A stretch of DNA of 64,000 bases from Oscillatoriales cyanobacterium (GTDB lineage Bacteria > Cyanobacteriota > Cyanobacteriia > Cyanobacteriales > Laspinemataceae), in assembly GCA_011390955.1 (NCBI GenBank), contig JAABRM010000041.1:1-64000 (forward strand), read 5' to 3'. The position numbers and the translations under genes were made by a program. Under the pieces are notes generated by a model that saw only the letters and a list, made by a program, of their open reading frames with translations, was not told the origin of the DNA and did no database searches. Below, one piece after another: positions 35,026-44,686 of this stretch. The stretch's first letter is position 1; every line of letters starts with the position of its first letter.

Positions 35026-35570
35026 GGGTTGTCACTGATGCTTGCACTGATGCTTTCACTGATGCTCGGTGAACCATTATGCCTCTCAAATCCTCAAACT
35101 GTCAAAAAACATTTACTTATGTATAGCGGCATGGATCCCCTGAATCGCGCCGTTTGGGGGAGTCACCACGGGTTTAAACCCTTCCCTACTACTGTGGTGG
35201 GTCTTGCTTTGATTTTTGGCGGAATTAATCAGAGACTCTTGACTCTTTGGGGTCTGTCCCCTCATACTTAAGGATAAATTTTTTCTACTATATAATTGAA
35301 ATCTACCTATCCTCATTAGGACTTACGCAACTCATCTATATTTGGGATGAAAGGAGGGGCAATCCCCCGTGGTTGTCCCCTAGCTATAGTGTTGATGGGT
35401 AATTCCTTCATTTGATCTCAACCTGGATCAAACAATTCCGATCTCTAGAAGAGGCTAAAGCAGCTTGTTCGGTAAGCTTAATTGAGAATGGCGATCGCTG
35501 GTGCGGATCAAGTTTTCTTGGGGCGAATAGTTTTCTAAACCACCTTTATTGCAATTTGGTTAGGATTTTC
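35026..35570. other. 545-bp divergent region with dispersed repeats, no gene
   Basis: Contains a GATGCTTGCACTGATGCTTTCACTGATGC tandem stretch, written here only as three GATGCT units at about 35038-35065, a TAGGACTTACGCAACTCATC repeat at ~35319 (relative of the one at ~5911), and a GGGCAATCCCCC/GGTTGTCCCC segment at ~35357. The 80-codon frame at 35029-35271 is built from these repeats and is not credible. The protease frame stays open upstream of 35571 but has no good start there. Confidence 0.55.
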
Positions 35571-36821
35571 ATGGATAGTTCGGGAAAACGTAACTCGTGG
35601 GGCAAATTTTCGTGGCAACAATCAGCATTGTATCTACTTTTGCTGTTGATGGGTTTGGGAGGGGGTTTTGGGGTTCACCGAACGTTATCCAGTTCCCGGT
35701 TTTTCTGGGAATCAGGGGAAACCACGATTCCAGAAGTAAATCGTCCGCTTTCTTTATCTACTGAAACTGAATCCTCAATGCGGGGAAATTTATCGGCGAA
35801 TCCGATCGCTGCCAATTTTATTGTCCAAGCAGTGGATCGGGTGGGTGCGGCGGTGGTGCGAATTAATGCAGCGCGAACGGTGAACAGTGAAGTCCCGGCA
35901 CCATTTAACGATCCGTTTTTTGGTCGCTTTTTTGGGATTCCCACCCAGCCTCAAGAGCGAGTTGAGCGGGGCACTGGCTCTGGTTTTATTATTAGTGATG
36001 ATGGCCAAATTCTGACTAATGCCCATGTGGTGAATGGCGCCGATACGGTGCAGGTGATTCTCAAAGATGGCCGCATTTTTGATGGAAAAGTCCTGGGACA
36101 AGATTCAGTGACTGATGTGGCGGTGGTGAAAATTGAAGAGACTAACTTGCCAAAGGTGGCTTTGGGTGATTCGGAAGATTTGCACCCCGGAGAATGGGCG
36201 ATCGCGATCGGCAATCCGCTAGGTCTGGATAATACTGTCACCGCTGGAATTATTAGCGCGATCGGGCGATCGAGTCGGGAAGTGGGAGTGCCGGATAAGC
36301 GCGTCGGGTTTATTCAAACCGATGCGGCGATTAATCCGGGCAACTCTGGCGGCCCATTGCTGAACGCCCAAGGGCAAGTGATTGGTATGAATACGGCAAT
36401 TATTAGTGGGGCCCAAGGACTGGGTTTTGCTATTCCCATTAATGCAGCGCGGAAAATTGCTCAACAAATTATTACCACAGGTCAAGCCACGCACGCCTTT
36501 TTGGGGGTTGAAATGATGACACTAAATAAGGAACTCAAGGAAGAGATCGACCAAGATTCTAGCAGTGGCATGGCGATCGCCGTGGATCGAGGCGTCTTAA
36601 TCATGCGAGTGGTACACAATTCCCCCGCTGCCGCTGCCGGAGTGCTTCGCGGTGATGTGATTCAAAAAATCGGCGATCGCGAAATCACCAAGTCAGAAAC
36701 CGTCCAACAAATTGTCCAACAAAGCGAAGTCGGAGATTTATTAACCATTGAAATCAACCGCAACGGCAAAATCATCACCCTAGATGTTGCCCCCGGAACC
36801 CTGCCTTCGGAAAGCAATTAA
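35571..36821 (+). CDS. HtrA/Deg-family serine protease
   Basis: 416 residues from the ATG at 35571, preceded by AGGA at 8 nt. A membrane anchor/signal helix (SALYLLLLLMGLGGGFGVHR) is followed by the trypsin-like domain with the catalytic triad in TNAHVV (His), DSVTDVAVVKI (Asp) and GNSGGPL (Ser), then one PDZ domain (about 300-405). This one-PDZ layout matches cyanobacterial HhoA/HhoB/HtrA, envelope proteases for misfolded proteins. Which of the three cannot be decided. Confidence 0.93.
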   Translation: MDSSGKRNSWGKFSWQQSALYLLLLLMGLGGGFGVHRTLSSSRFFWESGETTIPEVNRPLSLSTETESSMRGNLSANPIAANFIVQAVDRVGAAVVRINAARTVNSEVPAPFNDPFFGRFFGIPTQPQERVERGTGSGFIISDDGQILTNAHVVNGADTVQVILKDGRIFDGKVLGQDSVTDVAVVKIEETNLPKVALGDSEDLHPGEWAIAIGNPLGLDNTVTAGIISAIGRSSREVGVPDKRVGFIQTDAAINPGNSGGPLLNAQGQVIGMNTAIISGAQGLGFAIPINAARKIAQQIITTGQATHAFLGVEMMTLNKELKEEIDQDSSSGMAIAVDRGVLIMRVVHNSPAAAAGVLRGDVIQKIGDREITKSETVQQIVQQSEVGDLLTIEINRNGKIITLDVAPGTLPSESN

Positions 36822-36827
36822 GCTCAT

Positions 36828-37030
36828 GTAGGGTGTAGGGTGTAGGGTGTAGGGTGTAGGGGAAGAGTGCTGGGGTGAATAGTGAATAGTGAATAGTGAT
36901 ACCTATTTTCACTTTCCCCAACCAACAACCAACAATCAACAATCAACAATCAACAATCAACAATCAACAATCAACAATCAACAACCAACAATCAACAATC
37001 AACAATCAACAATCAACAACCAACAACCAA
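36828..37030. repeat. three tandem repeat arrays: TGTAGGG, GAATAGT, CAACAAT
   Basis: Consecutive heptamer arrays fill the protease-def spacer: about five GTAGGGT units (36837-36862), three GAATAGT units (36875-36897), and about 14 CAACAAT/CAACCAA units (36923-37030), the last reaching to within a few bases of the def ATG and replacing any recognisable ribosome site. These fit the short tandemly repeated repetitive (STRR) class of cyanobacterial genomes. Confidence 0.88.
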
Positions 37031-37034
37031 CCTT

Positions 37035-37568
37035 ATGAATCAAATGCTAACTATCGCCCAATTAGGCAATCCCATTCTGCGGCAAATTGCCCAACCAATT
37101 AATCAAATTAACGATCGCAAAATTCAAAATTTAATTGATGATTTAATTGCCACGATGACTCCGGCAAATGGTGTCGGAATTGCCGCGCCACAAGTATCTG
37201 AATCCCAGCGGATTATCATTGTGGCATCGCGGCCTACTTTACGCTATCCCAGCGCCCCCCTGATGGAACCCACCCCCATGATTAATCCGCAAATCATTGA
37301 CCATTCTGCTGAAATTGTCAAAGGTTGGGAAGGCTGTTTGAGTATTCCGGGAATTCGCGGTTTAGTTCCCAGATATGAAGTCATTGAAGTAGAATATTTT
37401 GACCGATCCGGTGAACGTCAAAAACAAGAATTAACCGGATTTGTGGCCAGAATTTTTCAACATGAGTTCGATCATCTTGAGGGAATGCTATTTATAGATC
37501 GAGTAGAAAATACGCGGGATTTGATGACTGAAGACGAATATCAAAAGCAAATCGTACAGCAGTTATAG
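37035..37568 (+). CDS. def: peptide deformylase
   Basis: 177 residues with all three signature motifs: GVGIAAPQV, EGCLSIPG (metal-binding Cys) and QHEFDHLEG (HEXXH, two His ligands and catalytic Glu). Removes the N-formyl group from nascent proteins. The 5' flank is a heptamer array with no Shine-Dalgarno sequence; an alternative ATG three codons downstream is also possible. Confidence 0.95.
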   Translation: MNQMLTIAQLGNPILRQIAQPINQINDRKIQNLIDDLIATMTPANGVGIAAPQVSESQRIIIVASRPTLRYPSAPLMEPTPMINPQIIDHSAEIVKGWEGCLSIPGIRGLVPRYEVIEVEYFDRSGERQKQELTGFVARIFQHEFDHLEGMLFIDRVENTRDLMTEDEYQKQIVQQL

Positions 37569-37655
37569 CGATAATTGTAGCGATCGCTCAGGGGAAACCC
37601 CAATTTCGATACAAAAAATACAAAGATTCGCTCACTGATTTTGCTCGATGAATTT

Positions 37656-38462
37656 ATGGAAAAAAAATTAACACTTCGGCTTTTAATAATTGTTGCGATC
37701 GGCTTCAGCTTTTGGTTGGGATATCTGCTTGGTGCCAGGAAACCTATTACTCCCAAAGAGCAAGTTTCTCTGGATATAAATGAGGAAAACAAAGCCGCTG
37801 CGGAAAAAAAATCTGAGTTATTTGACAGTATGTTGAAACGTTCTTATTCAAGAGCAATTCAAGATGCCAAAGATGCGGAAAAAGCAGAGAGTTCGACAAA
37901 GTTATGGCCGATTTCTGCCGAAAATGTGAATCTAGTTAAGAAAACTAAGGAAGAAGAAGAAAAAATTCTGGTGGCCACTTGGACATCATGGGATGGTTAT
38001 GATAATAAAATCGATTCATCGATGACTTTAAGCCGGGAAATTTGGGTGACGGCAGTTCCCCAAGTCCAGCAATTTTGTCAAGAGTTAAATATGTCACCCA
38101 ATGATTTAACCCTGAGATTAGAACAATATTTAGGCTTACCGGCAAATAATGGTAAAACTAAGTTTGTCGAAATGTGGGTAAAGCCTGCGGATATGTTTCG
38201 CCCTTGTCCCGACCCAGAAATTGATGATACTCAATGTAATTTGGGTTTTACGGAACCCGTAGATCCAGAACATAAAAAGTGGATGGAAAATCTGATTTCA
38301 TCTTCTTATAATGAAAATGGTTTTCCTTGGACAAGATTAGGCTATACTTATGATTGGGGTAGCGTTGATAGTGACATTGGGGCTAGTGAATTTATTCTCA
38401 AACAGGGCGCTGATGTGACGATTAAATCGGTGCAAACTACCGCCGAATATTGTAGTGAATAG
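37656..38462 (+). CDS. membrane-anchored conserved protein of unknown function
   Basis: 268 residues from the ATG at 37656 (MEKKLTLRLL); an in-frame TTG lies 15 nt earlier. One N-terminal transmembrane helix (LLIIVAIGFSFWLGYLLGAR), a charged helical linker, then a globular domain with VATWTSWDGYDN, REIWVTAVPQVQQFC, RLEQYLGLPA, FVEMWVKPADMFRPCPDPEI and WTRLGYTYDWG. This pattern recurs in several bacteria next to unrelated genes and I know no function for it. Conserved Cys pairs suggest an extracytoplasmic location. Confidence 0.8.
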   Translation: MEKKLTLRLLIIVAIGFSFWLGYLLGARKPITPKEQVSLDINEENKAAAEKKSELFDSMLKRSYSRAIQDAKDAEKAESSTKLWPISAENVNLVKKTKEEEEKILVATWTSWDGYDNKIDSSMTLSREIWVTAVPQVQQFCQELNMSPNDLTLRLEQYLGLPANNGKTKFVEMWVKPADMFRPCPDPEIDDTQCNLGFTEPVDPEHKKWMENLISSSYNENGFPWTRLGYTYDWGSVDSDIGASEFILKQGADVTIKSVQTTAEYCSE

Positions 38463-38600
38463 TTGTTGGTTGTTTGTTGTTAGTTGTTGGTTGGTGGTTG
38501 GTGGTTGGTGGTTATTTGGTTGGTGGTTATATAGAAGAGCCAATAACCAATAACAAACAACAAACAACAAACAACAACCAACAACCAACCAACAACAAAC
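38463..38600. repeat. GTTGGTTGTTTG and CAACAAACAACAA arrays forming a long inverted repeat
   Basis: GTTGTTGGTTG-type units at 38463-38530 are followed by CAATAACCAATAACAAACAAC-type units at 38538-38600, so the two halves are complementary and could pair between the convergent genes. This repeat occupies the position of a bidirectional terminator. Confidence 0.75.
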
Positions 38601-38604
38601 AAAA

Positions 38605-39945
38605 TTAAATTGGCTGACCCGTTAAACTAAAGGGGCGCACTTCCGTAATTTTGACTTTAATTAACTGACCTTTGAGTTGATTGATATCACCGTCAAAAAA
38701 TGTCAGTCGGTTGCTACGAGTCCGTCCCATGACTTGCGTTGGTTGTTTGGGATTTATGTCTTCTACGAGCACTTCTTCAATGCGTCCCATATATCGCTGC
38801 GATCGCTCTGCGGCTTTTGTTCCCACTAAGTGATTTAACCGTTGGAGGCGATCGCTTTTCACCTCCTCACTTAATTGATTTTCCCACAGGGCTGCCGGAG
38901 TTCCTGGACGGGGAGAATAGGCAGCAGTATTCAACTGGTCAAAGCCAATATCTTCCACCAATTTCAGCGTATTTTCAAACTGTGCCTCGGTCTCTCCAGG
39001 AAAGCCAACAATAGCATCGGCACTAATCGCCGCATCGGGGATATAATAGCGAATCTTATCAATAATTTGGCGATATTTCTCGTGAGTATAACCCCGCGCC
39101 ATTGCCTTCAGCAACTCATTATCTCCCGACTGGAACGGAATGTGGAAATGTTCGCAAACTTTCGGCAATTCTGCACAAGCCCGAATTAACCGTTCGGTAA
39201 AATAACGGGGGTGACTGGTAGCAAATCTAATCCGCTCAATTCCCGGCAGATCGTGGACAAAGTAGAGCAAATCCGTAAAGGTATGTAAATGAGAACCATT
39301 GGGTTTTGTTCCGGGCAAATCTCTGCCGTAAGCATCAATATTTTGCCCCAATAATGTCACTTCTTTATAACCTTGGCGGCCTATTTCTTCCATTTCAGCG
39401 CGAATCGCTTCTGGGGTGCGGGACTGTTCCACCCCACGCACGGAGGGCACCACACAATAAGTGCAACGTTCATTGCAACCATAAATCACATTCACCCAAG
39501 CCGTCACCCGACTATCCCGGCGCGGTTTGGTGATATCTTCCATAATGTGAATCGGTTCGGTGGCCACCACCTGATTCCCCGCAAACACATCTTCCAGCAA
39601 ATCTTGCAGCCGGTTCGCGTGTTGCGGCCCCATTACTAAGTCTAATTCTGGCACTCGACGCATCAGCGCTTCCCCTTCCTGTTGGGCCACACAACCGGCC
39701 ACAATTAAGGTTAAATCTGGTTGTTCTTGTTTGCGCTTGGCTTGTCGGCCTAAATAAGAATAAACTTTTTGTTCGGCGTTATCCCGAATCGTACAAGTAT
39801 TGTAGAGAATTAAATCCGCTTGGTTGGGGTCTTCGGAAAACTCCAGGCCCATATCTTCTAAGATACCAGCCATGCGCTCGGAGTCGGCTTTGTTCATTTG
39901 ACAGCCGAAGGTGGTGATGTGATAGCGGCGATGGGTTTGAGTCAT
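38605..39945 (-). CDS. miaB: tRNA-2-methylthio-N6-dimethylallyladenosine synthase
   Basis: 446 residues. Three-Cys N-terminal MTTase/UPF0004 domain ([45 protein letters not shown]), radical SAM motif CNERCTYC (CX3CX2C), and C-terminal TRAM domain ([20 protein letters not shown]). MiaB methylthiolates i6A37 in tRNAs reading UNN codons. Length is standard. Confidence 0.96.
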   Translation of the reverse strand: MTQTHRRYHITTFGCQMNKADSERMAGILEDMGLEFSEDPNQADLILYNTCTIRDNAEQKVYSYLGRQAKRKQEQPDLTLIVAGCVAQQEGEALMRRVPELDLVMGPQHANRLQDLLEDVFAGNQVVATEPIHIMEDITKPRRDSRVTAWVNVIYGCNERCTYCVVPSVRGVEQSRTPEAIRAEMEEIGRQGYKEVTLLGQNIDAYGRDLPGTKPNGSHLHTFTDLLYFVHDLPGIERIRFATSHPRYFTERLIRACAELPKVCEHFHIPFQSGDNELLKAMARGYTHEKYRQIIDKIRYYIPDAAISADAIVGFPGETEAQFENTLKLVEDIGFDQLNTAAYSPRPGTPAALWENQLSEEVKSDRLQRLNHLVGTKAAERSQRYMGRIEEVLVEDINPKQPTQVMGRTRSNRLTFFDGDINQLKGQLIKVKITEVRPFSLTGQPI

Positions 39946-40148
39946 AATTTATCGAGTCTGATGGCGATCGTGTATTGCCAATAATTTCTGCACAATCGTC
40001 TGCCCGGTTAGCAGACTTAGAGTTTTATTATTTTATTATATCCCTCGCCATGAGCGATCGCACTTGGCCGTAAAAGTTGCCGATGTTTTAGAAATTATGC
40101 TAAACTATGCGGCAGATTATTTTTATAACAGCTTCGTCTCTGAAACAA

Positions 40149-41078
40149 ATGTTAACACAAGAACAAGCCCAATTTTGGGATCAAAATGGCTATTTGATTT
40201 TACCTGGTTTTTTTTCAAAAAAGCAGATTGACCAGGTTTTGAAATTGCAAAAAAAACTATGGAATAATCACCATCAAATCGATGATATCGTGGTGGATGA
40301 TTTAGAAACCAACCGGCGACAATACCTCAAGTCTGTCTCTGCCACAGACAAGAAAAAACATCGGTTTAAGGTGAATGATTTGTATTTGAAGTATCCCGAA
40401 GTGCGATCGCTGAGTTTAGATCGAGAGTTAATCCAAATTTTAACTCAAATTTTACCCGATTCCCCCGTCCTCTGTAACACCTTAACCTTACAGCATGGGA
40501 CTGAACAATATCTTCATGTTGATTCTCTTTATATGACTCCGTTAACGGATAATCACCTAGCCGCGACTTGGATTGCAATGGAGGATTGTCATCCCGACGC
40601 CGGCCCGCTGATCTATGTGCCGGGAAGTCATAAAATTCCTATTTATCGCTTTTCTACGGGCAGCCCCCATGTGGTGACTCAAGAATTTCCCCTGTGGCAA
40701 AACTACATAGAAAAACAGATTCAAGAATTAGGCTTAAAATCAGAGAAATTTTTGCCAAAAAAAGGAGATGTGTTCATTTGGCATTCACAACTATTGCATG
40801 GGGGAAGTGCGATTAATAATCCTCAGTTAACCCGTGAAAGTTTGGTGAGTCATTACTTTACTAAAAGTGATTGTGTTAAATTAATCGATTATAAGATTCA
40901 GGCTGATTCTCCAGACTGCTATTGGTTGGATAGACCGCATCATCAAGTACCGGAGATGGAAAGCGATCGCACCCCGTCATTAAACCGCAGCAGAATGTCA
41001 CGGGTTGAGCATATTCTCAGAACCACCTTACATTATTTCAGACTATGGCAGAAAGATGTGTTGAATTTTCCCGAATAA
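40149..41078 (+). CDS. phytanoyl-CoA dioxygenase (PhyH) family oxygenase
   Basis: 309 residues from MLTQEQAQFWDQNGYLILPG, the typical PhyH N-terminus; the frame opens 14 codons earlier without support. Fe(II)/2-oxoglutarate ligands are seen in LHVDSLYMTP (HXD) and the distal His in LLHGGSA, with the Arg expected shortly after (LTRESLV). Substrate is unknown; such enzymes hydroxylate lipids or small natural products. No biosynthetic neighbours are evident. Confidence 0.87.
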   Translation: MLTQEQAQFWDQNGYLILPGFFSKKQIDQVLKLQKKLWNNHHQIDDIVVDDLETNRRQYLKSVSATDKKKHRFKVNDLYLKYPEVRSLSLDRELIQILTQILPDSPVLCNTLTLQHGTEQYLHVDSLYMTPLTDNHLAATWIAMEDCHPDAGPLIYVPGSHKIPIYRFSTGSPHVVTQEFPLWQNYIEKQIQELGLKSEKFLPKKGDVFIWHSQLLHGGSAINNPQLTRESLVSHYFTKSDCVKLIDYKIQADSPDCYWLDRPHHQVPEMESDRTPSLNRSRMSRVEHILRTTLHYFRLWQKDVLNFPE

Positions 41079-41180
41079 ATGTGGAGAAAATTCTCCCGAT
41101 TTTACGGTTTGTTTTTGCTGGGAATAAGTTGTATAGCAACTTATAGCAAATTAGGGAAACCCCTGGCCTAATTCCTTAAA

Positions 41181-41310
41181 CCTTGGGGTTTCGCCTCTGA
41201 TGAGAAAATCAGGCTGGGGTGTTTTTTCCCAGCCGAGGATTTCCCCTTAGACCGTAGGGACAATCCCCCGGTTGCCCCGTTTTTTCAAGCAACGGGGCGA
41301 TCGCCGTTAT
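41181..41310. repeat. direct repeat copy 1 flanking the DUF433/DUF5615 module (~130 bp)
   Basis: CCTTGGGGTT...GAAAATCAGGCTGGGGTGTT...CAATCCCCCGGTTGCCCCGT...AACGGGGCGATCG. About 85% like 42222-42350 in the same orientation. Internal hairpins: CTGGGG(T)/CCCAG and CGGTTGCCCCGTT/AACGGGGCGATCG. It lies in the 363-bp gap between the PhyH gene and the toxin-antitoxin module. Confidence 0.8.
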
Positions 41311-41441
41311 AGAATTTGCGGCGATCGCAGGCGATCGCCGCTGAGGGGCTGATTTTTGGAGATGTCTATTGAACTGGGAACGTTGAAATTTGGGGTGATG
41401 CTATGGCATAATCAATTAGAGAATTCAATGAACAATTAAAC

Positions 41442-41690
41442 ATGAAAAATTCTGTTACGAATTTAACGACTGGCTTGCTAAACCGCATTACTCAAACTCC
41501 TGGTCAATGTGGTGGTCGTCCCTGTATTCGAGGGATGCGAATTAGAGTCACCGATATTTTAGAAATGTTGGCGGAAAATGTTAGCGTTACTGAAATTTTA
41601 GAAGACTTCCCTGATTTAGAATTAGCAGATATTCAAGCTTGTCTGCTGTTTGCCGCAAGACGCACTGATTTTCCTAGACTAACAGCATGA
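41442..41690 (+). CDS. DUF433 antitoxin
   Basis: 82 residues with the DUF433 pattern GGRPCIRGMRIRVTDILEML followed by VTEILEDFPDLELADIQACL, a winged-helix-like fold. DUF433 proteins precede PIN-like DUF5615 toxins; here the stop overlaps the toxin start (ATGA, 41687-41690). Confidence 0.9.
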   Translation: MKNSVTNLTTGLLNRITQTPGQCGGRPCIRGMRIRVTDILEMLAENVSVTEILEDFPDLELADIQACLLFAARRTDFPRLTA

Positions 41691-42028
41691 AGATTTGGAT
41701 CGATGCTCAACTGCCGCCCACACTGGCAAATTGGCTAACAGAAACCTTTGGTTTGCAAGCGAGTGCATTGCGAGATTTAGCACTTCGGGATGCTCAAGAT
41801 ATCGAAATTTTTGCAGCAGCACGAGCCGAAAATGTTGTGATTATGACAAAAGACAGTGACTTCATCGACTTGGTATGTCGTTTAGGATCGCCTCCTAAAA
41901 TTTTGTGGCTAACTTGTGGTAATGTCACTAACCGCAACTTGCGACAATTGTTGACTGCTACTTTGCCTGATGCGTTAGAGCAATTGCGCCAAGGAGAAAT
42001 GATTGTGGAAATTACTAAAATTTCTTAA
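41687..42028 (+). CDS. PIN-like toxin (DUF5615)
   Basis: 113 residues. MKIWIDAQLPPTLANWL (first Asp), ALRDAQDIEIFAAARAENVV and IMTKDSDFIDL are the conserved acidic blocks of Mut7-C/DUF5615 PIN-like nucleases. Toxin of a type II pair with the upstream DUF433 protein. Both genes look intact and lie between two ~130-bp direct repeats. Confidence 0.9.
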   Translation: MKIWIDAQLPPTLANWLTETFGLQASALRDLALRDAQDIEIFAAARAENVVIMTKDSDFIDLVCRLGSPPKILWLTCGNVTNRNLRQLLTATLPDALEQLRQGEMIVEITKIS

Positions 42029-42221
42029 TTTACATATCGACTAACCTATTCTTTTAGCTTTCTCAAATAGTGCCTTGTAGTCAAGTAATAATATTTTGGA
42101 TGAGGTGAGGATATTGGGGTGAAAAATTGAGCATTGTAGGATGGGGTTAGTAGGCGATCGCGCAGATTATAGGAAATTATAGCAAATTATAGTAAGGACA
42201 AGGCACTGCCGTGTCTATACC

Positions 42222-42350
42222 CCTTGGGGTTTTGCTTCTTCTTAGAAAATCAGGCTGGGGTGTTTTTCCCAGTCTATGATTTCCCCGGAGACCGTAGGGG
42301 CAATCCCCCGGTTGCCCCGTTTTTTGAAGCAACGGGGCGATCGGGGTTAT
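42222..42350. repeat. direct repeat copy 2 flanking the DUF433/DUF5615 module
   Basis: Counterpart of 41181-41310 in the same orientation, 1041 bp away. The rest of the 571-bp gap (42029-42599) holds a partial ACAAGGCACTGCCGTGTC hairpin at ~42198 and no convincing gene. Confidence 0.8.
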
Positions 42351-42599
42351 CAAATTGGCAGCTATCGATGCAGAGGAGTTGCAGGGTTTGGTGGAGGTTG
42401 GTTTCGGTGAGTTGGGGAAAGCAGGAGTTGGGGGAGTTGGGCGACGTTGACGGTTTGGATCTTACTATGTTAGGATTACACTGTATTTTATATCATCAGT
42501 GTTTTTGAATCTTCTGCTTTTATTGAATGATTTTGGGTTAAGTTATCCTTATGGATCTCGTTTGGATTCTGTCCAAGATAAATTTGGGGAGTTGTAGTA

Positions 42600-43715
42600 G
42601 TGGAAATCGAATTTGGTCATGTTCAGAAATACGATACAGTAAGGGGCTTTGGCTTTGTAAGCCGCACATTTAGGAGTGCTAATCGGTTACAGGGAAATAA
42701 TGTTTGGTTTCACATCACAAAGATCAAGCGTGATTATCCTAATCTGGCCAAAGAATTAGATGATGGCTCGTTTGCAAAGATTAACTTTTGGTACGAAATT
42801 GATAATAGTGATCGCGAAAAGGTCAGTAAAATATGGCTAGATCCAAAAGACATCCCTAAGCAGCAACGAGATAGTTTAGTTGCTTATATTGAGCAACTAT
42901 GGTGTAATCCTGATAACTCCCTTCCTGAATGGCTAGATTCAATCACAATTGCTGTAGTTGGACAAGTTCGCAAAGATGAGTTGAAGCAACTTTATGATGA
43001 TCAAATTCGTAAGCGAAATGAAGTAAAAGAGCAAAAACAAATACAGATAAAATCTCGACTTGAACAGGCGAGACTGATAAAATCTCGACTTGAACAGGCG
43101 AGGCGGAGTAGAAATCAAACTCAATCGTCCAAAGAGCGAGTGGAAATAAATCTGGATGATGCAAAGAATATTCAAATTCCATCAGCTAGAGATCGTTTTC
43201 GTGCCGAGAGAGGAGTGATTGAGGCAATTTTCTCTAGTGATGAGATGCACGGCTTACCCCCTGAATTAAAGAAAATTGTTCGACCATGCCCAAGACATAG
43301 TAGGAAAAATCGACTTTCTTATGAGCCAGGTGGCAGTGACGTAGTAGTTGCTTATAGTCTCGGTCATGCAATTTTGTATGACTGGATTAAGAATGTTGAG
43401 TGGTACATTGGATCATTCGAGCGGGATGACCCCGGTTTTCATTTACACATTCAATCAATATATGGGCGTTTTTGTGAAGATAAGAGCGAGCGCAGGATTG
43501 CTGTGTTTTGCCCAATATGGGATCGTGACAAGGATGGAGCATTTAAGGATGCGATTAAAGCTTGCTTGAAAAGGTATCAAACACAGATGGATATTGGCCA
43601 CCAAACATTGCATGAAGAAGCCAAGAAATATTGGAAAAGCTATGGGCTTTCCGATCAAGAAGTTGAAAATTTGCCGACGCTTTACAAGCAGTATATGAAG
43701 GAAAAGGGGGAATAA
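42600..43715 (+). CDS. cold-shock-like domain protein, first gene of an unrecognised two-gene unit
   Basis: 371 residues, GTG start with GGGGAG ~10 nt upstream. Residues ~1-85 look like a cold-shock (OB-fold) domain: FGHVQKYDTVRGFGFVSRTF, then NNVWFHITKIKRDYPNLA. A charged helical segment (about 130-185) contains a 10-residue exact-type duplication IKSRLEQARL/IKSRLEQARR. The C-terminal domain (about 200-370: GLPPELKKIVRPCPRHSRKN, WYIGSFERDDPGFHLHIQSI, IAVFCPIWDRDKDGAFKDAI) is not recognised. The next gene follows after 5 nt. Nucleic-acid binding is inferred from the N-terminus only. Confidence 0.75.
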   Translation: MEIEFGHVQKYDTVRGFGFVSRTFRSANRLQGNNVWFHITKIKRDYPNLAKELDDGSFAKINFWYEIDNSDREKVSKIWLDPKDIPKQQRDSLVAYIEQLWCNPDNSLPEWLDSITIAVVGQVRKDELKQLYDDQIRKRNEVKEQKQIQIKSRLEQARLIKSRLEQARRSRNQTQSSKERVEINLDDAKNIQIPSARDRFRAERGVIEAIFSSDEMHGLPPELKKIVRPCPRHSRKNRLSYEPGGSDVVVAYSLGHAILYDWIKNVEWYIGSFERDDPGFHLHIQSIYGRFCEDKSERRIAVFCPIWDRDKDGAFKDAIKACLKRYQTQMDIGHQTLHEEAKKYWKSYGLSDQEVENLPTLYKQYMKEKGE

Positions 43716-43720
43716 ACCTG

Positions 43721-44686
43721 ATGAGCGAAGATAAAAAAGTGATGAATCAGATTAAAGAATTGATATATACTCAACTCAAAAAGAAATATAATAAATGCTT
43801 ATGGCCTAAGTCTGATTGTACTAAAGACTGTATCAACGCACACTCAATTCAGAATAGTCAGATTTTAGACCAACTAGCCAGCAACAATCATGTCGTTATG
43901 GCTGTAGCCAGACTAAATCTTGATACAGGGCCAGAAATAGAATTTAAGAAGGTTGGACGCAATAAAGCAACAACGTTTACAGGATTATGCAGCGAACATG
44001 ATAGGCAGTTATTCCGTCCTATAGATGTTAATAAGTTTGACAGTAGCAACGAAGAGCAAAAATTCTTGATCGCTTACAGATCAGTTATTCGTGAATTACA
44101 TACAAGAATTAAAGGTGCTATTGATTTACAAACTACTTATCAGAAATCGGTTGAACTAGGAAAGTGCGATCCTAACAATCGTGATATATCGTTGTTTGTA
44201 ACTTGTCGCATAGTAAATGCTATTGATTTTTGTCTATACAAAAAGATGTACGATAATATCTACAACAGTAATTCATTCACGGAAGTTCAACACGATTATA
44301 TTTGCATTGAGAAAAGTTGCCCTTTAGCTGTAAGCTCCCTATTTAATCCAATTAACAGCAGCGATCGGAATAAGATACCTGAAGCAAAATTTATTGTTCT
44401 CAATGTTTTTCCACACAACAAAAGTACAATTGTTTTGCTTTCTTATCTGAGCCATGATCAAAAAGAGTTAAGGTCTTATGCTAATGAAATTATAAATGCT
44501 ACTGGTGAATATCAACTCTATCTTCTTTCTAAGACTATACTGAAATATTGTGAAAACTTTGTTATATCTCCAGAACACTTCGAGAGTTTTTCTTCCGAAA
44601 AAGTCGATGCCATTAAAAATTTTTACTGGGAAACCGCAAAGCGAAGTGATTATAATGATGATAACGAAAACTTAATGCTTTTCTAG
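43721..44686 (+). CDS. Cys/His-motif protein, second gene of the two-gene unit
   Basis: 321 residues. N-terminal CLWPKSDCTKDCINAHSIQ (CX6CX3C then AHS) and a later FTGLCSEHDRQLF (CX2HD) together look like a split zinc-binding or HNH-like site; the AHS(I) and C..HD..LF pair recurs in uncharacterised bacterial proteins. The middle and C-terminal regions are helical and unassigned. Very AT-rich relative to its surroundings. It follows the cold-shock-like gene by 5 nt and must be co-translated. Nuclease activity is a guess from the motif layout. Confidence 0.7.
   Translation: MSEDKKVMNQIKELIYTQLKKKYNKCLWPKSDCTKDCINAHSIQNSQILDQLASNNHVVMAVARLNLDTGPEIEFKKVGRNKATTFTGLCSEHDRQLFRPIDVNKFDSSNEEQKFLIAYRSVIRELHTRIKGAIDLQTTYQKSVELGKCDPNNRDISLFVTCRIVNAIDFCLYKKMYDNIYNSNSFTEVQHDYICIEKSCPLAVSSLFNPINSSDRNKIPEAKFIVLNVFPHNKSTIVLLSYLSHDQKELRSYANEIINATGEYQLYLLSKTILKYCENFVISPEHFESFSSEKVDAIKNFYWETAKRSDYNDDNENLMLF

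Noticed and set aside
36905-37030. CRISPR array
   Set aside because: The regular CAACAAT spacing is a simple tandem array without unique spacers; no cas genes are present anywhere in the window.
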